Counted from the first letter of the stretch, positions 34,224 through 43,844 are shown. The stretch is DNA of 64,000 bases from CAZUDO01 sp964618895 (GCA_964618895.1 CAZUDO010000079.1:1-64000), one strand, 5' to 3'. The notes: generated from the sequence alone by a model not told the origin. Program-made: numbers and translations.

Positions 34224-35705
34224 GTGCGTCGGTGGATGGGGTGGCTGGCCGTGCTGGCGGCGCTGGTGGCGTGTCGGGTCCTGCTGCCCGAGCGCTACGC
34301 CGTGAATGCGCCGTTCCGGAACCTCATCTGGGGCGGGGGGATCGACGCCGCGCCGCCGGAGGTGTTCGACCGCCGCGTGCGTGCCGCGCCCGGCTTCGCG
34401 GTGACCCTCTACGCCGCCGACGTGCCCGGGGCGCGGCTCCTGCGCGTCACGTCGGCCGGCGACCTGCTGGTGTCGATGCCGCGTGCGGGGCGGGTCCTGC
34501 TCCTGGAGCGCGATGCCGACGGCGATGGCCGCCCGGACGGCCGCCGCACGCTGGTCGACGGGCTCAACCGTCCACACGGGATCGACGAGCACGGCGGCTG
34601 GCTCTACGTCGCCGAGACCGACGCCATCGGTCGCATCCGGTTCGATGCCGCGCGTCGTACGACCGCCGGTCCCTTCGAGCGCGTCGTGACCGGTCTGCCC
34701 GGGGGCGGCAATCACTGGACCCGCACGCTGCGCGTTGGACCGGACCGCCGCCTCTACGTCTCCATCGGGTCGAGCTGCAACGTATGCGTCGAAGACGATC
34801 GGCGTCGCGCCGCCATCGTGCGCTACGGGCTCGACGGCGGTGGCGAGGACATGGTCGCCACCGGGCTCCGGAACGCGGTCGGCTTCGACTGGCGGCCCGC
34901 CACCGGTGAGCTGTACGCCACCGACAACGGCCGCGATCTCCTCGGCGACGACTTCCCGCCCTGCGAGCTGAACCGCGTGCAGGTGGGCGGCTTCTATGGC
35001 TGGCCGTTCGCCAACGGGGACCGGATCGCCGATCCCGACCTGGGTGCCGGGCACGCGGCGGAGATCGCGGCCAGCCTCCCGCCGGTGCACGGCTTCCGTG
35101 CCCACAACGCCCCGCTCGGCATGACGTTCGTGCGCGGGGAGCGGGTGCCGTCCGCGTATCGCGACGCGGCGTTGGTGGCGCTCCACGGCTCGTGGAATCG
35201 CACCCGCAAGGACGGCTACAAAGTCGTGTCGCTCCACTGGGGCCCCGGCGGCGTCGTAGAAGAGCGCGACTTCCTGACCGGCTTCCTCGAGGGTGAAGAC
35301 GTGATCGGTCGCCCGGTCGACGTCGTCGAGGCACCGGATGGGGCCTTCTACGTTTCCGACGACTACGCTGGCGCGATCTACCGCGTCGCGTACGGCGCGG
35401 AGGGTGGAGCGGCGGCCCCGCGCTCGCCGCTCCCGCCGGGGCCGCGTGCCACCCCGGGTGCCGGCGAGCGCGCCGGCGCCCGGGCCCGCGGCCAGGCCCT
35501 CTACGATCGGTTCGCCTGCGCCGGCTGTCACGACCCGTCGGTGGCGGCGCCGGGGATGCGCGCGCCACCCCTGGCGCACCTCGGGCAGCGCTACACCCTG
35601 GCCTCCCTGGCGGAGTTCCTCGCCGCGCCGCCGCCGCCCATGCCGGCGTTCCCGCTGTCGGCCGCGGAGCGGCGCGATCTGGCCATCTACCTGCTGGCGG
35701 ATTGA
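34224..35705 (+). CDS. PQQ-type sugar dehydrogenase (beta-propeller) with haem c domain
   Basis: 493 residues: hydrophobic N-terminal signal/anchor, then a six-bladed soluble-glucose/sorbosone-dehydrogenase propeller (SMPRAGRVLLLERDADGDG, GLNRPHGIDEHGGWLYVAET, PHWTRTL-like GGGNHWTRTLRVG, GLRNAVGFDW, APLGMTFVRG, SWNRTRKDGY) and a C-terminal cytochrome c domain with one CAGCH motif (about residue 432). The haem domain is the expected electron exit. GTG start after TATGCT at 6 bp. Sugar or sugar-like substrate not determined. A structural calcium and PQQ site are inferred from the family. Confidence 0.85.
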   Translation: MRRWMGWLAVLAALVACRVLLPERYAVNAPFRNLIWGGGIDAAPPEVFDRRVRAAPGFAVTLYAADVPGARLLRVTSAGDLLVSMPRAGRVLLLERDADGDGRPDGRRTLVDGLNRPHGIDEHGGWLYVAETDAIGRIRFDAARRTTAGPFERVVTGLPGGGNHWTRTLRVGPDRRLYVSIGSSCNVCVEDDRRRAAIVRYGLDGGGEDMVATGLRNAVGFDWRPATGELYATDNGRDLLGDDFPPCELNRVQVGGFYGWPFANGDRIADPDLGAGHAAEIAASLPPVHGFRAHNAPLGMTFVRGERVPSAYRDAALVALHGSWNRTRKDGYKVVSLHWGPGGVVEERDFLTGFLEGEDVIGRPVDVVEAPDGAFYVSDDYAGAIYRVAYGAEGGAAAPRSPLPPGPRATPGAGERAGARARGQALYDRFACAGCHDPSVAAPGMRAPPLAHLGQRYTLASLAEFLAAPPPPMPAFPLSAAERRDLAIYLLAD

Positions 35706-35736
35706 CGCTCCTCGTCGACGCGGCTATCGCTCGCGC

Positions 35737-36963
35737 GTGATCTCGGTCGGCGAGGCCCTGGCTCAGGTGTGCGCCGCGACCCCGGTGCTCGGGGGCGAGC
35801 GCGTGGCGCTCGCCGCGGCGCTCGGGCGGGTGGCGGCCGAAGACGTGGTGGCGACCCGTGCGGTGCCGAACGCCCCCAACTCGGCCATGGACGGCTACGC
35901 CGTGCGCCAGGCCGACGTGGCGAGCGCACCAACGCGCCTGCGCGTGCTGGCGGTCGAGCCGGCAGGAACCGTGACCGCGACAGCCGTCGAGACGGGCACG
36001 GCCGTCAAGCTGTTCACCGGCTCGGTGATCCCCCCCGGGGCAGACAGCGTGGTGCGGATCGAGGACACCGACGCCCAGGACGGCGGCGTCGTCGTGCAGC
36101 GCCCGGTCGCCCGCGGCGCCAACGTGCGCGGCGTCGGGGAGGACATCCGGCCGGGGCAGGTGGTGGTCGAGTGCGGCACGCTGCTCGGTCCCGCGGACCT
36201 GGGCGTGCTTGCCTCGGTCGGGCGTGCGACCGTGGTCGTCCACCAGCGGCCGCGGGTGGCCATCCTCTCCACTGGCACCGAGCTGGTCGAGGTGGACGAG
36301 GAGCCGGCGGCCGGACAGGTGGTCAACTCGAACGCCTACACGCTCGCCGCCGCCGTGCGCGAGGCGGGGGCCGAGGCCGTCGTCCTGCCGATCGTGCGCG
36401 ACCGGCCCGAGGACATCCGCGCGCTCTTCGTCGAGGCGTTGCGGACCGACGTGGTCCTGTCGAGCGGCGGGGTCTCGGTCGGCGATCTCGATTACGTGAA
36501 GGAGGCGCTCGACGCCGTGCACGTCGAGCGGCTGTTCTGGAAGGTGGCGCAGAAGCCGGGCAAGCCGCTCACCTTCGGGCGTCTCGACGGCCGCCTCTTC
36601 TTCGGCCTGCCCGGCAACCCCGTGTCGGCGCTGGTGTGCTTCTACCTCTACGTCCGCCCGGCGTTGCGCCGGCTGCAGGGGCACCGGCGCCTGCATCTGC
36701 CGGTGGTGCGCGCGACGCTCACCGGGGCCGTGCGCAAGGCGCCCGGCCTGACGGAGTTCGTCCGCGTGCGCCTAGGGGACGGCGCCGACGGGATGATGGC
36801 CACGGCCGTGGCGTCGCAGAGCTCGGGGGTGCTCACGTCGCTCGGGGCGGGGGCCGGCCTCTTGATCGGTCCGGCCGACACGGAGGTGTTGGCGGCGGGA
36901 CAGGGCTACCCCGTGCTCGTGCTCGCCGAGACCACGCTAGCGCGCGTCGCGCCGCCGTTCTAG
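35737..36963 (+). CDS. moeA: Molybdopterin molybdenumtransferase MoeA
   Basis: 408 residues, the usual length. Inserts molybdate into adenylated molybdopterin to finish the molybdenum cofactor. Motifs: PNAPNSAMDGYAV near the N-terminus, FTGSVIPPGADSVVRIEDTD, the MoCF fold STGTELVE, SSGGVSVGDLDYV and the C-terminal GLPGNPVSALV. GTG start after TATCGC. Moco genes nearby are not otherwise seen, so no molybdoenzyme can be assigned. Confidence 0.94.
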   Translation: MISVGEALAQVCAATPVLGGERVALAAALGRVAAEDVVATRAVPNAPNSAMDGYAVRQADVASAPTRLRVLAVEPAGTVTATAVETGTAVKLFTGSVIPPGADSVVRIEDTDAQDGGVVVQRPVARGANVRGVGEDIRPGQVVVECGTLLGPADLGVLASVGRATVVVHQRPRVAILSTGTELVEVDEEPAAGQVVNSNAYTLAAAVREAGAEAVVLPIVRDRPEDIRALFVEALRTDVVLSSGGVSVGDLDYVKEALDAVHVERLFWKVAQKPGKPLTFGRLDGRLFFGLPGNPVSALVCFYLYVRPALRRLQGHRRLHLPVVRATLTGAVRKAPGLTEFVRVRLGDGADGMMATAVASQSSGVLTSLGAGAGLLIGPADTEVLAAGQGYPVLVLAETTLARVAPPF

Positions 36964-36973
36964 GAAGGGTCCT

Positions 36974-37435
36974 GTGAAAGCCCGATCGACGGACGCGGAC
37001 TTCTACCAGCGGCTCCGCCAGCGCATCGAGCGCTGGCTCGTGACGCGGGGCGGGGCCACGCACCGCGGCGCGGAGCTGGTCCTGCTCGCGCCGGATCTGT
37101 TCCATCTGCTCTGCCGCCTGGCGGCGGAGTCCGCCGTGCCGCTCGCGCTCCGCGCCCAACTGGCTGCGGCCATCGCCTACTTCGTGTTCGCCCTCGACGT
37201 GATTCCCGAGGCGCTCCTCGGGCCGGCCGGCTACGTCGACGACGTGGCCCTGGCGGCGCTGGTGCTGCACGCGGTCGTGAACGGGGCCAGTCCCGCGATC
37301 GTCCGTCGGCACTGGGCGGGCCACGGCGACGTGTTGCAGGTGATCCAGCGCGTCCTCTCGATGGCGGAGGGCCTGATCGGCCGTGGCATGTGGCAGCGGG
37401 TTGCGCGCGTCGTCGGCATGCGGCCCGCAGGGTGA
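36974..37435 (+). CDS. DUF1232 (YkvA-family) membrane protein
   Basis: 153 residues. The central LAAAIAYFVFALDVIPEALL then GYVDDVALAALVL is the DUF1232 signature: a short hydrophobic helix pair with the P-D-x-I-P motif. Function unknown; found in many bacteria. GTG start 11 bp after moeA and its stop precedes the acyltransferase ATG by 5 bp, so it is co-transcribed with them. Confidence 0.82.
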   Translation: MKARSTDADFYQRLRQRIERWLVTRGGATHRGAELVLLAPDLFHLLCRLAAESAVPLALRAQLAAAIAYFVFALDVIPEALLGPAGYVDDVALAALVLHAVVNGASPAIVRRHWAGHGDVLQVIQRVLSMAEGLIGRGMWQRVARVVGMRPAG

Positions 37436-37440
37436 ACGCG

Positions 37441-38226
37441 ATGCCGACACGCGAGACGGCCGCGGTGCCCGCGGAGCCCGGGACGACCGTGGCCGATGCC
37501 CCCGCGCTCGCGCCGGGGGGGGGCACGGGCCTCCGGGTCGCCCTGTCGCCGTATCTTTTCCGCGGCATGCTGGTCGGCATGGCGGCGGTGGCTATTGGCA
37601 TCCACCGGACGACCGGGAGCCGGGAGCTGGCGTGGCGTTTCGCCAAGGCGCGCGCTCGCGATCTGGCCGATCTGCTCGGCGTGCGTGTGACGGTGCAGGG
37701 CCGCGAGCGGGTCGCCGCCGCCGGGCCGGTCGTCTTCGCCCCCAACCACCAGAGCCACCTGGACATCCTCGTGCTCCTCGGCCACCTGCCGGGCGCGACG
37801 CGGTTCGCCGCCAAGCGGGAACTCTGGCGGCATGCCGTAGTCGGCGGCGTCCTCGACACCCTCGGCATGGTGCCGGTCGACCGCGACCATCCCGAGCGGG
37901 CGATCGATGCGCTCCGGGGGGCGGCTGCCGCACGCCAGTCGTTCGTGCTCTTCCCCGAGGGCAGCCGGAGTCGCACCGGGGCCCTCCTGCCCTTCAAGAA
38001 GGGCGCCTTCGTGCTCGCCATCGAGAGCGGCCTGCCGATCGTGCCCGTGGTGTGCCGGGGCACGCGCCGGCTCATGCCGCACGGGAGCCGATTCACCGTC
38101 CTGCCCGGTGACGTGGAGATCGTGATCGAGGCCCCGATTCCCACCACCGGCCTCACCTATGCGGATCGCGATCGCCTGGCGGCCGCGGTGCGGGCCGCGA
38201 TCGAGCGCCACCATACGGGATCGTAG
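37441..38226 (+). CDS. 1-acyl-sn-glycerol-3-phosphate acyltransferase (PlsC-like)
   Basis: 261 residues; membrane segment about 40-56. Catalytic block I is NHQSHLDIL (NHxxxxD), block III is FPEGSRSRTG and the C-terminus has GLPIVPVVCRG. Acylates lysophosphatidic acid or a similar acceptor at the inner membrane. The first 35 residues are proline- and alanine-rich. The start ATG is 5 bp after the DUF1232 stop. PlsC itself is not proven; the paralogue could use another lysophospholipid. Confidence 0.88.
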   Translation: MPTRETAAVPAEPGTTVADAPALAPGGGTGLRVALSPYLFRGMLVGMAAVAIGIHRTTGSRELAWRFAKARARDLADLLGVRVTVQGRERVAAAGPVVFAPNHQSHLDILVLLGHLPGATRFAAKRELWRHAVVGGVLDTLGMVPVDRDHPERAIDALRGAAAARQSFVLFPEGSRSRTGALLPFKKGAFVLAIESGLPIVPVVCRGTRRLMPHGSRFTVLPGDVEIVIEAPIPTTGLTYADRDRLAAAVRAAIERHHTGS

Positions 38227-38234
38227 GAGCGTCG

Positions 38235-39260
38235 ATGATCACCATGCGCGCCGCCTGTGCCCGGGCCCCCGGCATCATCGAGCTGGACGAAGTGCCGCGG
38301 CCGATGGCGGGCCCCGGAGAGGTCGTCGTCCGGGTCCGCAACTGCGGCATCTGCGGCTCCGATCTGCACTGGTACCACGACCAGATGATGGTGCCGACGG
38401 TGTGCCCCGGGCACGAGATCGCGGGCGAGGTGGCCGAAGTGGGGGCCGGCGTGACCACGCTCGCGCCCGGCGACGCCGTCGCCGTCGAGGGCATCGCCTC
38501 GTGCGGCGCGTGCCGCTACTGCCTGGCCGGCGACTATCACTACTGCCCGCGGATCGGCCTGCTCGGGATCACCATCCCGGGCGGGTTCGCGGAGTATGTC
38601 GCGGTGCTGGCGCGGCACTGCTTCCGCGTGCCGGCCGGCGTCGACTTCGCGACCGCGGCGCTGAGCGAGCCGCTCGGCGTGGCGGTGCATGCCGTTCGCA
38701 TCGCCGGCCTCCGCATCGGCCAGCGGGTGCTGGTTCTCGGCGCCGGGACGATCGGGCTCATGGCGGTGCTGGCGGCGCGCGCGGGCGGGGCCGGCGAGGT
38801 GCTCGTCACCGCCCGGCGTCCGCAGCAGCGGGTGGCGGCGCTGGCGCTGGGGGCCGATCGCGTCGTGGACGAGGGGGGGGAGATCCCCGGCGACGTGCTG
38901 TCGGCGCCGATCGATCTGGTCATCGAGACGGTCGGCGGCGCCGCCGACACGCTCGACACCGCCGTCGCCGCCTGCCGTCCGGGCGGGACGGTGTGCGTGC
39001 TCGGCGTGTTCACCCGGGCGCCGCAGTTCCCCGCGCTGCTGGTGCTGGCGCGCGAGCTGCGCATCCTGGGGTCGTTCGTCTACAACCGTGCCGGCGCGCA
39101 GGCCGACTTCGAGGTGGTGCAGGATCTGCTCGCCCGCCATGGCGCGCATCTGGCCCGCACGGTCATCACCCACCGCGTCCCGCTCGCCGACATCGCCGCC
39201 GGCTTCCGGACCGCGGCCGACAAGACGACCGGCTCGATCAAAGTCACGATCGAGACGTAG
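38235..39260 (+). CDS. Zinc-dependent medium-chain alcohol dehydrogenase
   Basis: 341 residues of the MDR superfamily. Catalytic zinc residues: Cys in CGICGSDLHWYHD and His/Glu in GHEIAGEV. The structural-zinc lobe is CGACRYCLAGDYHYC, with four cysteines. The Rossmann motif is GAGTIGLMAVLA. Most similar in layout to threonine/sorbitol/2,3-butanediol dehydrogenases. The exact alcohol is not inferable. Followed by a hydratase gene 10 bp downstream. Confidence 0.9.
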   Translation: MITMRAACARAPGIIELDEVPRPMAGPGEVVVRVRNCGICGSDLHWYHDQMMVPTVCPGHEIAGEVAEVGAGVTTLAPGDAVAVEGIASCGACRYCLAGDYHYCPRIGLLGITIPGGFAEYVAVLARHCFRVPAGVDFATAALSEPLGVAVHAVRIAGLRIGQRVLVLGAGTIGLMAVLAARAGGAGEVLVTARRPQQRVAALALGADRVVDEGGEIPGDVLSAPIDLVIETVGGAADTLDTAVAACRPGGTVCVLGVFTRAPQFPALLVLARELRILGSFVYNRAGAQADFEVVQDLLARHGAHLARTVITHRVPLADIAAGFRTAADKTTGSIKVTIET

Positions 39261-39270
39261 GACAAACCCG

Positions 39271-39972
39271 ATGATGCGACCCGTCCTCGACCCGCGCGCG
39301 CGGCGCGGGATGGAGACCCAGCTCGCCCACTGGCGGGCGCTGCTCGCGCGCGGCGTCCCGCGCATCGGCTGGAAGATCGGCATCAACGATGCCCGCATGC
39401 AACGGCGATTCGGCATCGAGGCACCGATCGTGGGGCACCTCACCTGTGCGACGGCCCTCGCGCTCGGCGCCGAGCACTCGCTCGCCGGCGGCACGCGGGT
39501 CGGCGTCGAGCCGGAGATCGCCATCCACATGGGACGCGACGTGCCGGCGGGCGCTGCCCGGGCGGATGTGGAGACTGCCATCATCGGGCTCGGCGCCGCG
39601 CTCGAGGTGATCGACCTCCACGGTCCGCTCGACGACCTCGAGTACGCCGTGGCCGCCAACAGCTTCCATCGCGCGGTGATGATCGGCACCACCAATCCGC
39701 TGCATGCACGCGGGGTGATCGGCGACGCGGTGCTGCGCTTCGAGCACAATGGGGCGGAGCTGGCGAACGTCCCTGCGGCCTCCGCCGCCGCCGATCTGCC
39801 GGCGCTGGTGGCGCTGGTGGCCGACACGCTGGCGGCGTTCGGCGAGGGGGTACGCGCGGGCGACTGGATCATCTCCGGTGCGTTGGCGGCGCCGGTGTGG
39901 GTCGAGCCGGGAGATGTCGTGACCATCGATCTCGGGCCACTCGGCGCCCTCGATCTTGCCTGCGGCGCGTGA
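39271..39972 (+). CDS. 2-keto-4-pentenoate hydratase/fumarylacetoacetase-fold protein
   Basis: 233 residues. The FAH-fold (MhpD-like) pattern is visible: GWKIGINDARMQRRFGIEAP, GVEPEIAIHMGRD with the metal-binding Glu residues, ALEVIDLHGP, then the late AGDWIISGALAAPVWVEPGD. These enzymes hydrate or decarboxylate 2-oxo-enoates at the end of aromatic meta-cleavage. No ring-cleavage dioxygenase is adjacent, so the substrate is open. Confidence 0.82.
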   Translation: MMRPVLDPRARRGMETQLAHWRALLARGVPRIGWKIGINDARMQRRFGIEAPIVGHLTCATALALGAEHSLAGGTRVGVEPEIAIHMGRDVPAGAARADVETAIIGLGAALEVIDLHGPLDDLEYAVAANSFHRAVMIGTTNPLHARGVIGDAVLRFEHNGAELANVPAASAAADLPALVALVADTLAAFGEGVRAGDWIISGALAAPVWVEPGDVVTIDLGPLGALDLACGA

Positions 39973-40070
39973 TGCGACCGCGCATCTGCCATGCGGCGCG
40001 TCCGGGGTCCGTGCTCGCGCGTGAATGTACGGTCCGTTATGGTGAGACTCAACCGCGTTCCTCCCTGCCC

Positions 40071-41279
40071 GTGAACTCCCTCGCCAACATCATCTTTCCG
40101 CACTTCTCGACCACCCTCGCCCTCGGTGGGGCGCTCGGGGAGTGGCTGCTCTGGTGCTGGTTCCTGGGGGCACCGGCGACGATGCTTCCGCACCTGTTGG
40201 TCCCGTTCGCGCTGTTCGTCGTGAACCGTATGGCCGCCGAGGGCTGCCAGCTCGAGCCGACGCTGGCGCCCGTCGCCGCGCGGGCCGGCGCGGCGGTCCT
40301 CGGGCTCGGCTTCACGGCCTTTGCCGGGGCGAGCGCACTCACTGCCGCGGCGGTGGCGTGGGCGCTGCTCGATTGGGCGCTCGCCCTGCCGAGCCCGGCG
40401 GGAGCGGCCGACGGGCTCGCGACGGCGGCGTCCCTCCTGCCCGCGTTCCGGCCGATCGGCATGGCGGCCCTCGCCGCCGGCGTCGGGACCATGGCGCATG
40501 GCTACCTCCGCGGGCACCGGCGCCTGCGCGTCACGCGTCTCGAGCTACGGGTCGCGGGACTGCCGGCCTCCCTGGACGGGTTTCGCATCGCCCAGGTGAG
40601 CGACCTGCACGTCGGCCCGCTCGCCCACCGCGGCGCGCTGCGCGAGGCCTTCGAGCGCCTCATGGCCCTCGACCCGGATGTGGCGTGCGTGACCGGCGAC
40701 ATCGCCGACTCGCCGGCCACCGACCTCCGTCTCTGGGTGCCGGAGCTCGCCCGCTTGCAGGCCCGGCGCGGCGTGTTCGTGATCCTGGGCAACCACGACC
40801 GCGACGCCGGCATAGAGCAGGTGGCGGCCGCGCTCGTGCAGGGCACGCCGTGGCGGCTCCTGCGCGACCAGGTGGCGCAGGTCGAGGTCGACGGCGCGCG
40901 CCTCCACATCGTCGGGCTCGAGGACCGTCCGAGCCCGGACGAGGCGCGCGCCCTCCCCGCGCTCCTGGGCACCGTCCCGGCGGGCGAGCCGTGCATCCTG
41001 CTGGCGCACAAGCCCGACGTGTTCGAGACGGCGGCCGCCGCGGGTGTGCCCCTCACGCTGGCCGGGCATACGCACGGCGGCCAGGTAGCGCTGCCCGGGC
41101 TGCCGCACCTCAACCCGGCGCGCTTCCTCATGACGTCGTTCGACGGCGGCACGTACAAACGCGGTGGGTGCTTGCTCCATGTGAGTCGCGGGCTCGGCGT
41201 GAGCGGCCAGCGCGTGCGCGTGGGGGTACCGCGCGAGATCGCGCTGGTGACGCTCCGGCGGGCCCTGCCCGACGCTTGA
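40071..41279 (+). CDS. Membrane-anchored metallophosphoesterase
   Basis: 402 residues from the GTG at 40071: about four membrane segments in the first 150 residues, then a calcineurin-like domain with the full motif set: VSDLHVG (D-x-H), TGDIAD, LGNHDRD, LLAHKPD and AGHTHGGQ. This resembles the YkuE/YaeI group that hydrolyses lipid-linked phosphoesters such as UDP-diacylglucosamine. An ATG at 39972 overlaps the hydratase stop (TGATG), but the 33 residues it would add look unlike a coding segment, so the start is uncertain. Confidence 0.85.
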   Translation: MNSLANIIFPHFSTTLALGGALGEWLLWCWFLGAPATMLPHLLVPFALFVVNRMAAEGCQLEPTLAPVAARAGAAVLGLGFTAFAGASALTAAAVAWALLDWALALPSPAGAADGLATAASLLPAFRPIGMAALAAGVGTMAHGYLRGHRRLRVTRLELRVAGLPASLDGFRIAQVSDLHVGPLAHRGALREAFERLMALDPDVACVTGDIADSPATDLRLWVPELARLQARRGVFVILGNHDRDAGIEQVAAALVQGTPWRLLRDQVAQVEVDGARLHIVGLEDRPSPDEARALPALLGTVPAGEPCILLAHKPDVFETAAAAGVPLTLAGHTHGGQVALPGLPHLNPARFLMTSFDGGTYKRGGCLLHVSRGLGVSGQRVRVGVPREIALVTLRRALPDA

Positions 41280-41312
41280 TCGCGATCGCGGTCGCGCGGT
41301 AGGAGCGTGGCC

Positions 41313-41780
41313 ATGGTCCCGCTCCAGCGGCTCACCCACATCGGCATCGGCGTCTCCGACCTCGACCGCTCGCTGCGCTTCTACCGCGACCTACTCGGCT
41401 TCCGGTACGAGCACGAGCTCGAGGTGGCGGGCGAGCCGAGCGACACCCTGCTCCGGCTGCGGGACGTGGCGCTGAAGGCGGTCTACTTGACGCGCGACGG
41501 CGTCCGCATCGAGCTGCTGCGGTTCGCGAGCCCCCCGCGGCCGCCGGCGCGCGCGCACGCCATGCACGAGCTGGGGCTCACCCATCTCTCGTTTCGGGTC
41601 GAGAGCCTGGACGCCGCGCTGAGCGCGTTGCGGGCGGCCGACGAGCGGGTGTTGGACGAGACCATCATCCGCTTCCCCGACGTCGGCGTCGCGGCCTGCT
41701 TCATCGTCGACCCGGACGGTCAGCTGATCGAGCTGGTGCAATCGCCGGGGGACCCGGCGGCGCCGCCCGGGTCGGGGTGA
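41313..41780 (+). CDS. VOC/glyoxalase-fold protein
   Basis: 155 residues in two beta-alpha-beta-beta-beta modules: LTHIGIGVSDLDRSLRFYRD at the start, LTHLSFRVESLDAALSALR in the middle and FIVDPDGQLIELVQ at the end with the metal-binding Glu. The layout is typical of glyoxalase I/methylmalonyl-CoA epimerase-like proteins. AGGAG 7 bp before the ATG decides the start. Substrate unknown. Confidence 0.88.
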   Translation: MVPLQRLTHIGIGVSDLDRSLRFYRDLLGFRYEHELEVAGEPSDTLLRLRDVALKAVYLTRDGVRIELLRFASPPRPPARAHAMHELGLTHLSFRVESLDAALSALRAADERVLDETIIRFPDVGVAACFIVDPDGQLIELVQSPGDPAAPPGSG

Positions 41781-42611
41781 TCAAGCGGGGAACCAATCCG
41801 CCCAGTCGGCTACGGGCCGGTAGCCGATGCGTTGATAGATGGTGTTGGAGGTCGGGTTGGCGAGGTCGGTGAACAGGATGCAGCGGTCGGCATCCGCTGC
41901 CAGGGCCGCTGCGCTCACCGCCGCCACCAGCGCGCTGGCGTACCCGCGCCGCCGCCGCTCCGGCGGCGTGTACACGGCGCCGATGAGGGCGCCTCGTCGG
42001 GTCACGCGCATCATCGCCATGGCGACCGGCGTGTCGTCGACCCACACGTAGAGATGCCCGTCATCGAGCGCGGCCCGCACCGTCTCTTCCACTTCCGTCG
42101 GCGTTTCGTCGGTGATCGCGTCGATCGCGAAACCCGCCGCCCAGCGTGCGGCGGTGGCGGCGTCGTCGGGCGCGGCGAGCCGGATGTCCCCGGAAACCGG
42201 CGCCGGCGGGAGGACGTGCGTGAGCTCGTAAATGCGCTGGGCCTTGCCGGGGCGCATCGCGCAGCCGGCGCGCGTGCTCCACCGTTCGGCGAATGCGCGC
42301 GCCAGGTCCGCCGGGGCGAGGATGCCCGGCACCGGCCACGCACGCTCGTGGAGCACGTCGGCCACCGTGTGTGCCACGTCGAGGGCGGTCCGTGACAGCA
42401 CCCACTTGCGTCCGGGAGTCGCGAGCGCGGCCGCCACCACCGCGTCCTCGTGCTCGATGGTCAGCAGGTAGACCCGTCCCCGGACGGGCCGGGTCTCCAG
42501 AGCGGCACAGATCGTGAAGAAGAGATGGTGCTCGGCCGGCGCCTGCCCCAGAACGCTGGCCGCTCTGGCGAGGAACTCTGCGCACGTCGGGTGCTCGATG
42601 ATCGTGGACAA
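41781..42611 (-). CDS. GNAT-family N-acetyltransferase
   Basis: 276 residues; the C-terminal half carries the GNAT core, with the acetyl-CoA pyrophosphate loop in YTPPERRRRGYASALVAAVS and the final strand region LANPTSNTIYQRIGYRPV. The N-terminal half is a divergent GNAT-like lobe. The start is a TTG at 42611, directly downstream of the acyl-CoA dehydrogenase stop at 42623; a later start is possible. Acceptor unknown. Confidence 0.85.
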   Translation of the reverse strand: MSTIIEHPTCAEFLARAASVLGQAPAEHHLFFTICAALETRPVRGRVYLLTIEHEDAVVAAALATPGRKWVLSRTALDVAHTVADVLHERAWPVPGILAPADLARAFAERWSTRAGCAMRPGKAQRIYELTHVLPPAPVSGDIRLAAPDDAATAARWAAGFAIDAITDETPTEVEETVRAALDDGHLYVWVDDTPVAMAMMRVTRRGALIGAVYTPPERRRRGYASALVAAVSAAALAADADRCILFTDLANPTSNTIYQRIGYRPVADWADWFPA

Positions 42612-42622
42612 CGGGGCCGCCC

Positions 42623-43795
42623 TCAGCGCGGCAGGCCGAGCAGGCGCTGCGCGATGATGTTGGCCTGCACCTCGGACGTGCCGCCCGCGATCGCCCCCAC
42701 CCGCGACCAGAGGAACGCCTGCTGCCAGCGCCCGTCGGCGATCGCGTCCGGCCCCGAAACCAGCTGCGCGTGTGGCCCTTCGAGGGCGAGGGCGACCTCA
42801 TGCAGACGTTGGGTCAGGCTCGCCCAGAAGAGCTTCACCAGCGACGACTCGGGACCGGGCTCGAGGCCGCGCTCGAGGCGCGTCAGGGTGCGGCAGTTCA
42901 GCAGGCCCATGATCTCGACGTCGATCCAGCTGCGGGCGACCTCCTGGCGGACGGTCGGGTCGGCGGCGTGGCCGCGGGCGTGGGCAAGCCGGACCAACTC
43001 CTCGACGGCGATCTTCTGCAGGACCTGCTCCTTGAATGCGAAGCCGGTGCCGCGCTCGTGGGCGAGGGTTGTCATGGCGATCTCCCAGCCGCCGTTCACT
43101 GCGCCGATGACGTGCGCGCGCGGGACGCGCACGGCGTCCAGGAACACTTCACTGAACTCGGTCGAGCCGGTGATCTGGCGGAGCGGACGAATGGTGATCC
43201 CGGGGCGCGCCATGTCGAGGATGAAGTACGTGATGCCGCGGTGCTTGCGGGCCGCCGCGTCGGTGCGGGCGAGCAGGATCGCCCATTTCGCGAACTGCGC
43301 GTAGCTGGTCCACACCTTCTGTCCGGTGACCACGAAATCGTCGCCGTCTGGCTCGGCGCGCGTGCGCAGCGCGGCCAGATCGCTGCCGGCGTTCGGCTCG
43401 CTGAAGAGCTGGCACCAGAGCTCGTCGGCCGACAGGATGGCGGGCAGGAAGCGGTGCTTCTGCTCCTCGGTGCCGTGCGCGATCAGCGTCGGGCCGGTGT
43501 TGTTGATGCCCACGCGGTTGATCAGCTGCGGGGCGCGTGCCCGGGCCAGCTCCGTGTTGAGGATGGCCTGCTGCGTCGGCGGGGCGCCGTGGCCGCCGTA
43601 GGCCCGCGGCCAGAGCAGGCCGACGTAGCCGGCATCGTAGAGGCGGCGTTGCCAGGCGCGCAGGAAGGCGACCTCCTCGGCGAGCGAGGCGTCGTCGTGC
43701 GGCACCCGCTCGGCGCGCGCCGGGACGTTGCCGGCGAGCCACGGGCGCAGGGTGGCGCGAAACGCTTCGTCGGCGGGGGAGAAGGCGAAATCCAC
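42623..43795 (-). CDS. Acyl-CoA dehydrogenase
   Basis: 390 residues with the intact family blocks: YGGHGAPPTQQAILNTELAR, LFSEPNAGSDLAALRTRA, GQKVWTSYAQFAKWAILLAR, VFLDAVRVPRAHVIG and the C-terminal AGGTSEVQANIIAQRLLGLP. The start is the GTG at 43795 because AGGAGG lies 7 bp upstream; an ATG at 43816 would put that site inside the gene. Divergent from the luciferase-like gene at 43845. Confidence 0.93.
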   Translation of the reverse strand: MDFAFSPADEAFRATLRPWLAGNVPARAERVPHDDASLAEEVAFLRAWQRRLYDAGYVGLLWPRAYGGHGAPPTQQAILNTELARARAPQLINRVGINNTGPTLIAHGTEEQKHRFLPAILSADELWCQLFSEPNAGSDLAALRTRAEPDGDDFVVTGQKVWTSYAQFAKWAILLARTDAAARKHRGITYFILDMARPGITIRPLRQITGSTEFSEVFLDAVRVPRAHVIGAVNGGWEIAMTTLAHERGTGFAFKEQVLQKIAVEELVRLAHARGHAADPTVRQEVARSWIDVEIMGLLNCRTLTRLERGLEPGPESSLVKLFWASLTQRLHEVALALEGPHAQLVSGPDAIADGRWQQAFLWSRVGAIAGGTSEVQANIIAQRLLGLPR

Positions 43796-43844
43796 CGGGG
43801 GGCCTCCTAGCACCATTCCGGGAGCGGATGGTAGGACGACGCCG

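Noticed and set aside
39972..40071. ATG at 39972 as start of the metallophosphoesterase
   Set aside because: It overlaps the previous stop neatly, but the extra 33 residues contain charged and cysteine residues with no hydrophobic or family pattern; the GTG at 40071 gives a normal membrane start. The choice is uncertain.
41781..42611. Second start of the GNAT protein upstream in the acyl-CoA dehydrogenase gene
   Set aside because: The TTG at 42611 is already within 12 bp of the neighbouring stop and gives a full GNAT-size protein.
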